Below are positions 16,659 through 25,029 of a stretch of 64,000 nt of DNA, one piece after another. Made by a program: the position numbers and the translations under genes. The notes beneath the pieces were generated by a model that saw nothing but the letters and a program-made list of their open reading frames with translations, ran no database searches and was not told the DNA's origin. Numbering within the stretch: position 1 is the stretch's first letter; each line of letters starts with the position of its first letter. The stretch comes from Rhizocola hellebori (GTDB lineage Bacteria > Actinomycetota > Actinomycetes > Mycobacteriales > Micromonosporaceae), in assembly GCF_016862955.1 (NCBI RefSeq), contig NZ_BONY01000010.1, forward strand, positions 124,001-188,000, given 5' to 3'.

Positions 16659-17816
16659 ATGCCCAAGCTCAGGCCAATGCTGCTTGCCATCCTGCTCGCC
16701 TCGGGCGGGCTGCTCGCCTCGCCTCCCGGCGCGGCGCTGGCGGCCACCGAGATCTGCGATCAGTTCGGCTCGCTGCGGGTCGACGGTGACCGCTACATCG
16801 TGCAGAACAATCGTTGGGGCGCAAGCACGACGCAATGCATCAGCGTGGAGGGCGCCTCGTTCCGGGTGACCCGGGCCGACCACAACAACTCCACCAGCGG
16901 TCCGCCGGCCGCCTATCCATCGATCTACGCCGGCTGCCACTACGGCAACTGCTCCAGCGGCAGCGGATTGCCGTTGCGGGTCAACCAGTTCGGCGATCCG
17001 CGCGCCACGTACCACATCAGCACACCGAACGCGGGGGAGTGGAACGCATCGCTGGACCTTTGGTACGACGCGAACCCGTTTCCCGCCGGGCAGAACTTCG
17101 GTGCCGAGGTCATGATCTGGGCCAGCCATCGTGGCCGCCCGCAGCCGATCGGGACCCGCGTCGGCACCGTCAACCTGGAAGGCGGCAGCTGGGACGTCTG
17201 GTTCGGCAACATCGGCTGGAACGTCATCTCCTACGTGCGCACCACACCCAGTAACACGATGACTAACTTCAGCGTCAAGGCGTTCACCAACGACGCCGTC
17301 GCCCGCGGAAAGATCGACACCAACTGGTACCTCACCAGCGTGCAGGCCGGGTTCGAGCCGTGGATCGGCGGGGCCGGCTTGGCGGTTAACCAGTTCGCGT
17401 TCACCGTCAACGGCGGTGGCACCGGCAGCACCCCGATTCGCGGGCAGGGCAGCAACCGCTGCTTGGACTTGGCCGGCTGGGGTAGCGGCGACGGGACCAA
17501 CATCATCCTGTGGGACTGTCACGGCCGCTGGAATCAGCAGTGGCGGCGCGACGGCAACGCCTTCGTCAACCCGCAGTCGGGCAAGTGTCTGGACGTGCGC
17601 GGCGCAGGCACCGCCGACGGCTCGGAGGTGTGGCTGTGGAGCTGCATTCCGGGCGGGATCGCCCAGCAGTGGCTGCACCGCGCCGACGGCACCCTGTTCA
17701 ACCCGCACTCGGGCAAGTGCCTGGATGCCGCCGGATGGGGCACCGGCAACGGCACCGAGCTGATCATCTGGACCTGTGGCAATGGGCAGTCCAACCAGAT
17801 CTGGCGGCTCGGCTGA
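16659..17816 (+). CDS. Secreted GH12 endoglucanase with ricin-B lectin (CBM13) domain
   Basis: 385 residues from ATG 16659 (TTGGAG upstream); the open frame further left to 16365 lacks a start with a site. Signal peptide at residues 3-29. Residues 30-250 match glycoside hydrolase family 12: the nucleophile E150 in FGAEVMIWASHRG, the acid/base E233 in VQAGFEPWIGGAGLAVNQF, plus NNRWGA near 50. GH12 enzymes cut beta-1,4-glucans (cellulose, xyloglucan) with retention. Residues 257-385 form a complete three-repeat ricin-B lectin with NQQW, AQQW and NQIW. This intact lectin shows what the two neighbouring truncated genes have lost. Confidence 0.93.
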   Translation: MPKLRPMLLAILLASGGLLASPPGAALAATEICDQFGSLRVDGDRYIVQNNRWGASTTQCISVEGASFRVTRADHNNSTSGPPAAYPSIYAGCHYGNCSSGSGLPLRVNQFGDPRATYHISTPNAGEWNASLDLWYDANPFPAGQNFGAEVMIWASHRGRPQPIGTRVGTVNLEGGSWDVWFGNIGWNVISYVRTTPSNTMTNFSVKAFTNDAVARGKIDTNWYLTSVQAGFEPWIGGAGLAVNQFAFTVNGGGTGSTPIRGQGSNRCLDLAGWGSGDGTNIILWDCHGRWNQQWRRDGNAFVNPQSGKCLDVRGAGTADGSEVWLWSCIPGGIAQQWLHRADGTLFNPHSGKCLDAAGWGTGNGTELIIWTCGNGQSNQIWRLG

Positions 17817-17852
17817 ACCCCAGGCCTGCCATGACCCGTCGCGGTGGCGTGA

Positions 17853-17879
17853 CCCGCCGCCGCGGCGGCCGCGGCGGCT
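17853..17879. terminator. GC-rich palindrome between convergent GH12 and NB-ARC genes
   Basis: The 61-nt gap contains the self-complementary stretch CCGCCGCGGCGGCCGCGGCGG and neighbouring CCGCC repeats. It can fold in several registers and probably ends transcription from both sides. No T-run is present. Confidence 0.5.
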
Positions 17880-19938
17880 AGCGTGACCGGCGGCGGGGGA
17901 TGCTTTCGAGCATCGATCGGACTTCGGCCGTGTCGGGATGGCCGAGCTCGGTGCGGATGTCCAGGGCGGCCTGCCACGCCTCGCGTGCGTAGTCGACTTT
18001 GCCCGCGCCCAGCTCCAGCTCGCCTATGTGGATCAGGGTTTCCGCCTCGTGTGGGCGGTCGCCGATCTCGCGGCAGATGCCGAGGGCCTGGTGATGGGCA
18101 TGGCTGGCCCGGTCGTAGTTGCCGACCAGGCGGTGGGCGCGGCCGAGGCTGTCCCAGATGGCGCCTTCGACCCAGCGATTCTTGTTGGTCTGGGCAAGGA
18201 TCAGGGCTGCCTCGCAGGCGGCCAATGCCTGCTTGGCCTCGCCGAGCTGGGAGTAGCACCATCCCACAGAGTTGAGCGCGTTGGCTTGACCGATGCTGTC
18301 CGCGGCCGCTTTGTAAAGGTCGCTGGCTTTCTTGGCGTGCGTGAGCGCCTCCCGGTGGCGGCCGACCTTGTCCAGAGCGCGGCTCACGCCGAGCTGGGTC
18401 TGCGCGGCACCGGTCAGGTCACCAAGCGTCCCGAACAGGTCGAGCGCCCGTTGGTAGTGGCGGCCGGCCTCGTCGTGGTCGGCCAGCTCCGCGGCGGCCA
18501 GGCCGATGTTTCGGTGGGCGTGGGCCTGGCCCGCCGGATCGTCGAGCCGCCGCGCCGCGTCGAGTGCGAATCGTTGTGCGGCAATCATTTCCCGCCATCT
18601 GCCGCGGCGGGCGAAGTACACCGCCACCGCGTCGGCGAGCTGGTGCGCGTGGGCGTCCAGGCCCGCGGCGGCCGCTTGCTGGATCGCCAGCAGCAGCACC
18701 GGGGCCTGGGTCGCCAGCCAGTCCAGGGCCTGATCGTGGTCGGCGAACTGGACAGCGGCCACGCCGGGCTGGGCCGGCTGAAGGGGCGCGACCTGGCGGC
18801 GATGCTGATAGACCTGCAGGCTGGCCGCGACCGTGGCGTGCAGGTAGTGGTCGAGCAAACGGTGGATGGCCGCTTGGCGCTGTTGCTCGTCGTCGTGTGC
18901 GTGGACGAGCTCCGCCGCGTACACCCGCAAAAGGTCGTGACACAGGTAATGGCCGGGCCGGACTTCGGTGAGCAGATATTCGCGCGACAGCTCGATCAGC
19001 ATCCGGCGCGCTTGGGCCACGGGCACAGCGGCGAGGCTGGCCGCGGCCGGCGGGTCGACATCAGGCCCGCGATGCAAGCCCAGCAAACGGAACAGCCGGG
19101 CCGCGTCGGCGGGCAGGTTGCTGTACGACCATGACAGCACCGAACGCAGGTCGGTCGCTGAGTCGCCACCGTCGAGGGCGTCGAGCCGGCGGCTCTCGTC
19201 GCGCAACTCCTCCGACAGCGCGGCAAGTGTGAAACCCGGGCGGGTGGTCGCGCGGGCCGCGACGATGCTCAGCGCCAAGGGCAGCCCGGCGCAGTGCGCG
19301 ATGATGTCATCGGCCGCGCTCCGCTCCCGCTCCAGGCGCTCCAGGCCGATGGCGTGGCCCAGCAGCTGCCTGGCATCGGCGGGGGTGAGCAGGCTCAACG
19401 CGAGGGAGTGTGCCCCGCCGGTGGCGACCAGGCCGGTCAGCCGGCTTCGGCTGGTGACGATGACCAGGCATCCCGCCGAGGCGGGCAGCAGCGGCCGCAC
19501 ATGCTCGGAGTCGCGCGCGTTGTCCAGCACGATGAGAACGTCCTTGTCCGCCAGGACACTTCGGTACAGCGCGGACCGTTCGGTCAGCGAGGCCGGGATC
19601 CGGTCCGGCGCGATCCCCAGGGCGATCAGGAACCCATAGCTGGCATCATCGGCGCTGACCACATCGCTGGACAGGTCGGCGCCCTGTAGGTCCACATAGA
19701 GCTGACCGTCGGCGAACCGGTGGGCGATGCTGCTTGCCCAATGCAGCGCGAGGGTCGTCTTGCCGATGCCGGCACTGCCCTCGATGGCCACGATGCGCGA
19801 AGTGCCCGCCGCGGTGTCCTGCGCGATGCTCTCCAGCCGGCGAAGCTCGTCTTCCCGTCCGGCAAAGTGTCTGGGTACCAGTGGAAGCTGGCGCGGCATG
19901 GCTGCCGGGCCGCCACGGCTGCCCACCTGTCCCGTCAC
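17878..19938 (-). CDS. NB-ARC / TPR regulatory protein (AfsR-like, without SARP domain)
   Basis: 686 residues. Residues 15-300 form an NB-ARC (STAND) NTPase: Walker A GSAGIGKTTLA, Walker B DVLIVLDNA, a GLPLALSIVAA block and the winged-helix part LSWSYSNLPADAARLFRLLGLH. Residues from about 450 are tandem TPR repeats (AHAHRNIGLAAAELADHDEA, ALNSVGWCYSQLGEAKQALA, IWDSLGRAHRLVGNYDRA). AfsR-type regulators carry an extra N-terminal DNA-binding SARP domain; this one begins directly at PLVPRHFAGRE, so it probably acts through a partner or senses a ligand. GTG 19938 is used; ATG 19899 (MPRQLPLVPRHF) matches the usual family start and may be right. Confidence 0.88.
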   Translation of the reverse strand: MTGQVGSRGGPAAMPRQLPLVPRHFAGREDELRRLESIAQDTAAGTSRIVAIEGSAGIGKTTLALHWASSIAHRFADGQLYVDLQGADLSSDVVSADDASYGFLIALGIAPDRIPASLTERSALYRSVLADKDVLIVLDNARDSEHVRPLLPASAGCLVIVTSRSRLTGLVATGGAHSLALSLLTPADARQLLGHAIGLERLERERSAADDIIAHCAGLPLALSIVAARATTRPGFTLAALSEELRDESRRLDALDGGDSATDLRSVLSWSYSNLPADAARLFRLLGLHRGPDVDPPAAASLAAVPVAQARRMLIELSREYLLTEVRPGHYLCHDLLRVYAAELVHAHDDEQQRQAAIHRLLDHYLHATVAASLQVYQHRRQVAPLQPAQPGVAAVQFADHDQALDWLATQAPVLLLAIQQAAAAGLDAHAHQLADAVAVYFARRGRWREMIAAQRFALDAARRLDDPAGQAHAHRNIGLAAAELADHDEAGRHYQRALDLFGTLGDLTGAAQTQLGVSRALDKVGRHREALTHAKKASDLYKAAADSIGQANALNSVGWCYSQLGEAKQALAACEAALILAQTNKNRWVEGAIWDSLGRAHRLVGNYDRASHAHHQALGICREIGDRPHEAETLIHIGELELGAGKVDYAREAWQAALDIRTELGHPDTAEVRSMLESIPRRRSR

Positions 19939-20162
19939 CTCGCCACCGCCAATCCCGTCTGGTTGCCCCCGACCAAACTAGCCCACGCCACCATCGTGGG
20001 CATCGCCGCGTATCACATCGACATATACGCATGTTGCCGTCGGCCGGTTCAAAGCAGACCCGGCGATCGGCAGCGAACTGTCCAAACCAGACCGCGTGGT
20101 GGCCGCAGACACCCAGCCTAGGGGTGCAGGGTGGCATAGCAGAAGTCCGCCGGGGCGTGGCC
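19939..20162. promoter_or_regulatory. Intergenic region upstream of the NB-ARC/TPR gene
   Basis: No coding sequence is supported in these 224 bases. It should carry the promoter of the minus-strand NB-ARC gene and forms the left border of the CBM6 remnant, whose missing upstream part is not found here. No clear repeat or hairpin is seen. Confidence 0.4.
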
Positions 20163-20419
20163 GCCCGGTGCAAGTCACGTTCCGCTACTCTTCCGGGCGG
20201 CCCACCAGTCAGGCGTTCACCATCGAGTTCCGCTCCGGTTCCGCCACAGGCGCTTTGTTGGCATCTCCCGGCCTTCTGGGTACAGGGGACTGGCGCACCT
20301 ACCACGAAATCACCTACAACGTAGACTCCGGCCCGACCGCAACGGCGAGCATCGCCGTGGTCTTCCGCGCCGGTGACGGCAGCGACATCGCCGACCTCGA
20401 CTGGATCCGCTTCTCCTGA
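20163..20419 (+). pseudogene. C-terminal fragment of a CBM6 carbohydrate-binding module
   Basis: The 85 residues from RPVQVTFRYSSGRP to the terminal DIADLDWIRFS match the second half of a family 6 carbohydrate-binding module, whose sandwich ends in a DLDWI.F strand. No signal peptide, catalytic domain or first half of the module precedes it; the upstream frame has only a doubtful GTG at 20096. It is best read as the 3' remnant of a deleted secreted carbohydrate-active enzyme gene. A strong terminator follows it, as expected for a former gene end. Confidence 0.7.
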
Positions 20420-20433
20420 AACCACACCACCAC

Positions 20434-20471
20434 CGTGCTGCCGGGCGTCCCGCGAGACGCCCGGCAGCACG
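20434..20471. terminator. Perfect 16-bp bidirectional terminator hairpin
   Basis: Arms 20434-20449 and 20456-20471 are exact reverse complements (CGTGCTGCCGGGCGTC) with a 6-nt loop. It lies between the CBM6 remnant stop and the stop of the GPP methyltransferase. Confidence 0.88.
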
Positions 20472-20475
20472 CGGG

Positions 20476-21333
20476 TCAGATCCGGTCGGCGACTATCAGC
20501 AGGTATTGGAAGCTGCCGTCGTGGTAGGAAGACAGGAACGCCTGCTCTATCCCGCTGCGAACCGAGGACTGCTCACGCATTTGCCAGTAGGGGATGGTCA
20601 GCGGGGTCAGGTCGACGACCTTGACTGGGACGAGCCCGTTGGCGGCGAGTGCTTTGAAGTAGGTGCTGCGGGCATGCACGTTGCAGATGTAATGGTTGTC
20701 GATCTGGCGAACGGCGGCGGACTTGGCGCCGAGCACGTCGTTGTAGCAGCCGGTGATGTTCACATATCGGCCCCCGGGGCGCAGGATGCGCGCGAATTCG
20801 CGGTACAGGTCCTGAAGGTCGACATACATGGTCGTCTCGTTGGTCCACAGCGCCCGGATGGAATTGTCGGGAAGACCGGTGTGCAGCATGTCGTGCAGAT
20901 GGAAGCGAACCTTGCCGGCGATCTGCCGCTCGGAGGCCTGCTGATTGGCGAAGTCGGCCTGCACCTCCGAAATCGTCATTCCGTCGACCTCACAACCGAA
21001 GCGGGCGTTCGCCATGATGCTCGTGCCACCCCGGCCGCATCCGGCATCGAAGAGCCGATCGCTGGGCAGGACCGGGCCGAGCTGATCGAGCAGAAAGTCG
21101 GCCTGGGCGGTCTCCAGCCGGTGCAGCTCCTTGATGATCTCCTGATCGCGGATTGCCCACGGGGCCTTGAGCACCGACCGTTCAGGTTCGCCTATGCCGT
21201 AGTGGTGATGGTAAAGGCCGTCGACTTTGCCGAGCTCCTCGTTGACCGGATCGGTGGTGTGCACCCGCCAATAGGCGGCGACCTCCTTTTGGTAGTCGCT
21301 CAACGCTAGTTCGGGTTGGATGGTGGTGGTCAT
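20476..21333 (-). CDS. Geranyl diphosphate 2-C-methyltransferase
   Basis: 285 residues from ATG 21333 (AAGGAG on the minus strand). It has the SAM site LFDAGCGRGGTS (96-103) and family blocks YHHHYGIG, TNETTMYVDL and YWQMREQSSVRSGIEQAFLSSYHDGSFQYLLIVADRI. The opening LSDYQKEVAAYW and the YHHHYGIG segment are typical of GPP methyltransferases, which convert geranyl diphosphate to 2-methyl-GPP, the first committed step to 2-methylisoborneol. The gene lies 11 nt behind the terpene synthase, in the usual order of the two-gene unit. Soluble, cytoplasmic. Confidence 0.93.
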   Translation of the reverse strand: MTTTIQPELALSDYQKEVAAYWRVHTTDPVNEELGKVDGLYHHHYGIGEPERSVLKAPWAIRDQEIIKELHRLETAQADFLLDQLGPVLPSDRLFDAGCGRGGTSIMANARFGCEVDGMTISEVQADFANQQASERQIAGKVRFHLHDMLHTGLPDNSIRALWTNETTMYVDLQDLYREFARILRPGGRYVNITGCYNDVLGAKSAAVRQIDNHYICNVHARSTYFKALAANGLVPVKVVDLTPLTIPYWQMREQSSVRSGIEQAFLSSYHDGSFQYLLIVADRI

Positions 21334-21344
21334 CGGGACTCTCC

Positions 21345-22415
21345 TTACTCGTTGGGCTGGAAGCGAATACTGCTGCGGTGCCATTCCCTGCTGCCGGCGG
21401 CCCAGTTGCGGATCCCGGCAAGGAAGAGCTGAAGCTCGATTGAGGGCACGGCCGCCAGGTCGCGGCATTGGTCGTCGAAGGCGTGCATCAGATCGTTGTG
21501 GATGCCGACACTGATCGCGGCGGCTTCCTCCAGCGAGCAGCCACGCTCGGCCGACACCACCAGCGGCAGGCCGCCGTCGGGACTGTCCTGGGCGCTCTCC
21601 TTGGCCATGGAGTACAGGTCGTTGACGACGACCGTGGTCAGGCCAAGCAGCTTGCAGGCCCGGCGGACCCCGGGCTCGAAATACAGATCGGCGGGTAGCA
21701 GGTAGCCACTGACCAGGTCCGTGGTGGTGATGCACGGCAAAAAGCTATTGACCTGCCGGGCCGCAAGATATTGCCAGACCGGCGGCATTTCACCGGTCGT
21801 TCTCCAGCTCATTTCTCCAGTGGTACCAATGAAAAAGTGGTCGTTTTCGAAGAGTGCACGGCCCAGTTGCGACGGCGTGCCATAGCGGGAAAGCTCGTCA
21901 ACGCTGGAGCGCAACGCGGCCAGCAGCGGGTCGGCGGCCACAGCCGCATCGAGCCTGGTCTGGTATTCACCGACGAGCCGGCCGCGGTCGATCGCCGCCA
22001 GTGCCAGGGTCAGCCGCGCGCCGAGCCGGTCCGGGTCGGCGCCGAGGGCTTCGTCGTCGCAGTAGTAGTCGTCCATGACGGTCAGCGCGGCCGTCCATGC
22101 CGCGGTCGCGAACAACCGGTCGACGTCGTTGCTGTCGGGGTGGGCGAGCATCGCGAACCGGCCGAAACCGGCCGTGCGCAACATTTTGAGCACCGACGGC
22201 GGAAACCCGATCTCTGTGGCCCAGGCCAGCACCCGTTCGTTGACCCGCTCGCCGAGCGGCTCATCGATGCGGAGCGGTTCGGGGCAGTACAGATCGGCGA
22301 AGGGGTCTGCGGTCTTCGGTCTGTCCGATGTGGAATCCGGGCTGAGGTCGGCGCGGAGGGTGCGGAAGGCGGAGGTGCCAATACCGGTCGGCATCGGTGG
22401 TGACCAGTTCGTCAT
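21345..22415 (-). CDS. 2-methylisoborneol synthase (class I terpene synthase)
   Basis: 356 residues. The acidic metal motif is DDYYCDDE at 115-122, the form seen in 2-methylisoborneol synthases, and the NSE triad is NDLYSMAKE at 265-273. A proline/serine-rich N-terminal leader of about 40 residues precedes the fold (DPFADLYCPEPLRIDEPL). The enzyme cyclises 2-methyl-GPP to 2-methylisoborneol. The ATG at 22415 has CCGGAG eight bases upstream. The gene is first in a two-gene operon; the cyclic-nucleotide-binding or encapsulin genes found beside many Streptomyces loci are absent here. Confidence 0.93.
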   Translation of the reverse strand: MTNWSPPMPTGIGTSAFRTLRADLSPDSTSDRPKTADPFADLYCPEPLRIDEPLGERVNERVLAWATEIGFPPSVLKMLRTAGFGRFAMLAHPDSNDVDRLFATAAWTAALTVMDDYYCDDEALGADPDRLGARLTLALAAIDRGRLVGEYQTRLDAAVAADPLLAALRSSVDELSRYGTPSQLGRALFENDHFFIGTTGEMSWRTTGEMPPVWQYLAARQVNSFLPCITTTDLVSGYLLPADLYFEPGVRRACKLLGLTTVVVNDLYSMAKESAQDSPDGGLPLVVSAERGCSLEEAAAISVGIHNDLMHAFDDQCRDLAAVPSIELQLFLAGIRNWAAGSREWHRSSIRFQPNE

Positions 22416-22717
22416 ATTTTCGCTCCGGCGGTCGCGTTAGCGGGCAGGTCCGCGTATTGCTACCGACAGTTATAGACCAACTAGCTCAAGTTGTATATAA
22501 GTTGTAAATCGGTCAGAAATGGACTATAGGGAGATGCCACGCTGCCTTCTGTGCCCGGTAATCCGTTCGGGTGACCCGAGGCTTGATCGAACACCGTCCA
22601 CATTGGACTGATCGTCACAACCGAACGGGTGACAGGGAATGCCCCATGGTGGCGCAGGGGTTTCCCCATGGTGTTGGTGACAGGTCGGCTCGCACACTGG
22701 GACGCGACGGAGGTGCC
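22416..22717. promoter_or_regulatory. 302-bp divergent region: MIB synthase promoter with direct repeats
   Basis: No gene is supported. An AT-rich patch (about 22465-22540), unusual for this DNA, lies upstream of the terpene synthase. It contains the direct repeat AAGTTGTA at 22488-22495 and 22499-22506, eleven bases apart (one helical turn), a layout used by activators or repressors that bind tandem sites. The perfect GTCCA-N3-TGGAC palindrome at 22596-22608 also lies here, closer to the EspC-like gene. Confidence 0.5.
22596..22608. repeat. Perfect GTCCA-N3-TGGAC palindrome
   Basis: GTCCACATTGGAC in the divergent intergenic region, 110 bp upstream of the EspC-like start. Confidence 0.7.
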
Positions 22718-23059
22718 ATGATGGCTGTTCCTGAGGTCCGCGCCGACCCAGCCGAGCTGGCCCGGTTGGCCGAACAGTTGCTGCGATCGTCGCAACAGCT
22801 CACCGAGGCATGGCAGGCCGCGCAGGCCGCCTTGCAACTGGAGTCCACCGACGCGGGCAACACCTCGCACGGTGACGATCTCATCCGAGGGCACCAAACC
22901 ACGACCGGCGCCGCCGACGTCGCCTTCGGCCGTTTGGCGGCCGTTCTCGAGGGCGACAACGACCGTGTCCTGCGGGTCGCCTTCGCCTACCAGCAGGCCG
23001 ATGAGCGGGCCGCCGCCGAGTTCATACGGCTGGTTCTCGACCGTCTCGGCATCCACTGA
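22718..23059 (+). CDS. EspC-like / WXG100-superfamily small protein
   Basis: 113 residues from the double ATG at 22718/22721, behind GGAGGT; the longer frame from 22571 lacks a site. The protein is almost all helical (DPAELARLAEQLLRSSQQLTEAWQAAQAAL, then DVAFGRLAAVLEGDNDRVLRVAFAYQQADERAAAEFIRLV). This is the two-helix shape of the ESX/EspC type secretion partners, although the WXG turn itself is not visible. It is followed after 10 nt by a large WXG-like/RTX protein and is likely its co-secreted partner or chaperone. No signal peptide, in line with type VII export. Confidence 0.65.
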   Translation: MMAVPEVRADPAELARLAEQLLRSSQQLTEAWQAAQAALQLESTDAGNTSHGDDLIRGHQTTTGAADVAFGRLAAVLEGDNDRVLRVAFAYQQADERAAAEFIRLVLDRLGIH

Positions 23060-23069
23060 GGAGTGTTCG

Positions 23070-24869
23070 ATGTCGAATCCGCCGCCGCCATTTCGCACCG
23101 CCGACGTCTGGACAGCGCGCGATCGTGCCGATCGACTGACCAATGCCGCGGCTGCCTGGCGCACTTTTTGCCAGGCGACGCAGACCGTCGCCGACGATGT
23201 CGATCGGCTCGGCAAAGCAGCCTACGACGGGCCGTGGGCCGGCGAATGCGCCGACTCCTACGACCGGCATCGCCGCAAGCTGACCCAGGACCTGCACACC
23301 GCCTCGGTCAAGTCACAGGTGGTGGTCGACGCCCTGTCCGATGCGGTCACCGCTCTGCGCCGGGCCGAAGGCGAGCTGCGCACCGAGTGGACCCGAGCGT
23401 CTGCGGTCAACCACACCGCCGCCGGGGCCAACGCCATCATGTGGCAGCCGCAGACCGAGGAGCAGGCTCGGCTGGTGCGCACCTCGCACGCACACAGCCG
23501 GCGCATCCGCGAGCAGCTCGATCAGACCCTCGCCCGCGAGCTGGCCCGGCTCGGGCCTGTGCGCCAGGCATTCGTAGACATCGCCGGCAAGTGGCGCAAG
23601 GTCGCCGAGGGGGTCCGGGACGACTTCAAGATGCCGGCGGAGGCCGCGGGCACCATGGTGTTGCGCGACGGAAATCGGGTCGTCGTCAACACCGGGCCGG
23701 GCAACGACACGGTGCGGGTCTCGGTCGATCCGGCCACGAACGAGCAGCTGCTGACCGTCAACGGAGTGCAGCACCGCTATCCGCCCAACGCTGAGCTGAC
23801 AATCCGGGCCGGCGCGGGAAATGACGAGGTCACGGTCGATCCCGGTACCAGGCTAAATCTGAGCATCACCGGTGGCGAGGGCAGAGACATCCTGCGCGGT
23901 GGCGGTGGCGACGAGACACTCGTCGGCGGCGACGGCCGGGACCAGATCTATGGCGGTGCAGGCGCAGACCGTCTCTCCGGCGGCGCCGGGCGCGACTACC
24001 TGGAAGGTCAGGCAGGCAACGACCGGATCTCGGGCGGCATGGGCAACGACACCGCCTACGGCCTGGGCGGCGACGACCGTCTGGTCGGTGGCGAGGGCCG
24101 CGACTATCTCGAAGGCGGCCGGGGCAACGACACCCTCGACGGCGGCGCGGGCAACGACATGCTTTCGGGTGGGCGCGACAACGACACGCTGCGAGGCGGC
24201 GCCGGCAATGACGTGATGTACGGCGGGCTCGGCAACGACAGCGCCGCCGGTGGCTCGGGGCGTGACCGGTTCTTCGGCGAGGCGGGCGACACCACCACGG
24301 GCGATGTCGAGCGGCGTACCAACCTGGCAATCAATGACACGGCCAGATTCATCACCGTCAACGGCACACCCGAGTTTCAGGAGCGGGTCCAGGCCGATCT
24401 CGACATGCTGCGCTCGTCGCCACGCGGGCAGGAGATGCTCACCGGGTTGGAGCTTGCCCAGGCAAGTTCGCATGGGACGCTGACCATCAACGAATACAAC
24501 AATCCCGCCGACCCGGACAACTCGACGGCCTCGTTCAGCGGCACCGCCAACACCATCGACTACAACCCACACTATGACCAATACCCCAATGCCGTGCGGG
24601 GCCAGATGCAGGAGCCGCCGGTCACGATCCTTTACCACGAATTCGGGCACGTCTACGACTTCATGAACGGCACGTCAGCAACCGGCACCCACGGGCACGG
24701 CATCGATACCGGAGTGGACAACTTCGAGCGGGTGGTCACCGGCCTTCCCATCGACCACGACCACAACCCGCACACACCCGACCGGCTCGACCCCAGGCAC
24801 CCCTACGGCCTGACCGAAAACGCTCTGCTTGAAGAGCTCGGCGAGCCGACCCGACCGACCTACAACTGA
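23070..24869 (+). CDS. WXG-like / RTX repeat / M91-type metallopeptidase protein, putative T7SS effector
   Basis: 599 residues from ATG 23070 (GAGGAG upstream). Residues 1-190 are helical and resemble the WXG100/PPE-type leader of type VII substrates (WTARDRADRLTNAAAAWRTF, YDGPWAGECADSYDRHRRKL with a W-x-G-like turn). Residues 195-265 are beta-rich. Residues 268-407 hold 15 RTX nonapeptides (GGxGxDxLx), a Ca2+-binding beta-roll. Residues 430-599 match the M91 effector peptidase family: HEFGH at 523-527, then DHDHNPHTPDRLDPRHPYGLTENALLEELG. M91 includes the E. coli effector NleD, which cuts host kinases. No Sec signal is present. Export followed by calcium-driven folding is the likely logic; the target is unknown. 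Confidence 0.85.
   Translation: MSNPPPPFRTADVWTARDRADRLTNAAAAWRTFCQATQTVADDVDRLGKAAYDGPWAGECADSYDRHRRKLTQDLHTASVKSQVVVDALSDAVTALRRAEGELRTEWTRASAVNHTAAGANAIMWQPQTEEQARLVRTSHAHSRRIREQLDQTLARELARLGPVRQAFVDIAGKWRKVAEGVRDDFKMPAEAAGTMVLRDGNRVVVNTGPGNDTVRVSVDPATNEQLLTVNGVQHRYPPNAELTIRAGAGNDEVTVDPGTRLNLSITGGEGRDILRGGGGDETLVGGDGRDQIYGGAGADRLSGGAGRDYLEGQAGNDRISGGMGNDTAYGLGGDDRLVGGEGRDYLEGGRGNDTLDGGAGNDMLSGGRDNDTLRGGAGNDVMYGGLGNDSAAGGSGRDRFFGEAGDTTTGDVERRTNLAINDTARFITVNGTPEFQERVQADLDMLRSSPRGQEMLTGLELAQASSHGTLTINEYNNPADPDNSTASFSGTANTIDYNPHYDQYPNAVRGQMQEPPVTILYHEFGHVYDFMNGTSATGTHGHGIDTGVDNFERVVTGLPIDHDHNPHTPDRLDPRHPYGLTENALLEELGEPTRPTYN
23871..24290 (+). repeat. Fifteen-fold RTX nonapeptide repeat (27-nt unit)
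   Basis: Coding repeats GGEGRDILR, GGGGDETLV, GGDGRDQIY and so on, each 27 nt, ending at GEAGD. Two units are slightly off consensus (GLGGDD, GGRDND). Each pair of units should bind one or two Ca2+ ions between turns. Confidence 0.95.
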
Positions 24870-25029
24870 CCCTCCAGCTCCCTGACGATTGCCGCGGCAC
24901 TCGCCGCCGTCGGCAGGTAGCTCGCGATAGGCGAATCCTAAGTGGCTGAACGGACCTGCCGGGCAGCCCGCCCATCGCGGCGGCACCAATCGCGAAACAG
25001 GTATCGATCCCCAGCGTGGTCGACTTCGG

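Noticed and set aside
17938-19134. Plus-strand frame over the NB-ARC/TPR gene
   Set aside because: Lies opposite to clear NB-ARC and TPR coding sequence.
23853-24650. Minus-strand frame and regular 27-nt repeats, considered as minisatellite or CRISPR
   Set aside because: The repeats are in-frame RTX nonapeptides; unit lengths have no spacers, so neither CRISPR nor non-coding repeat.
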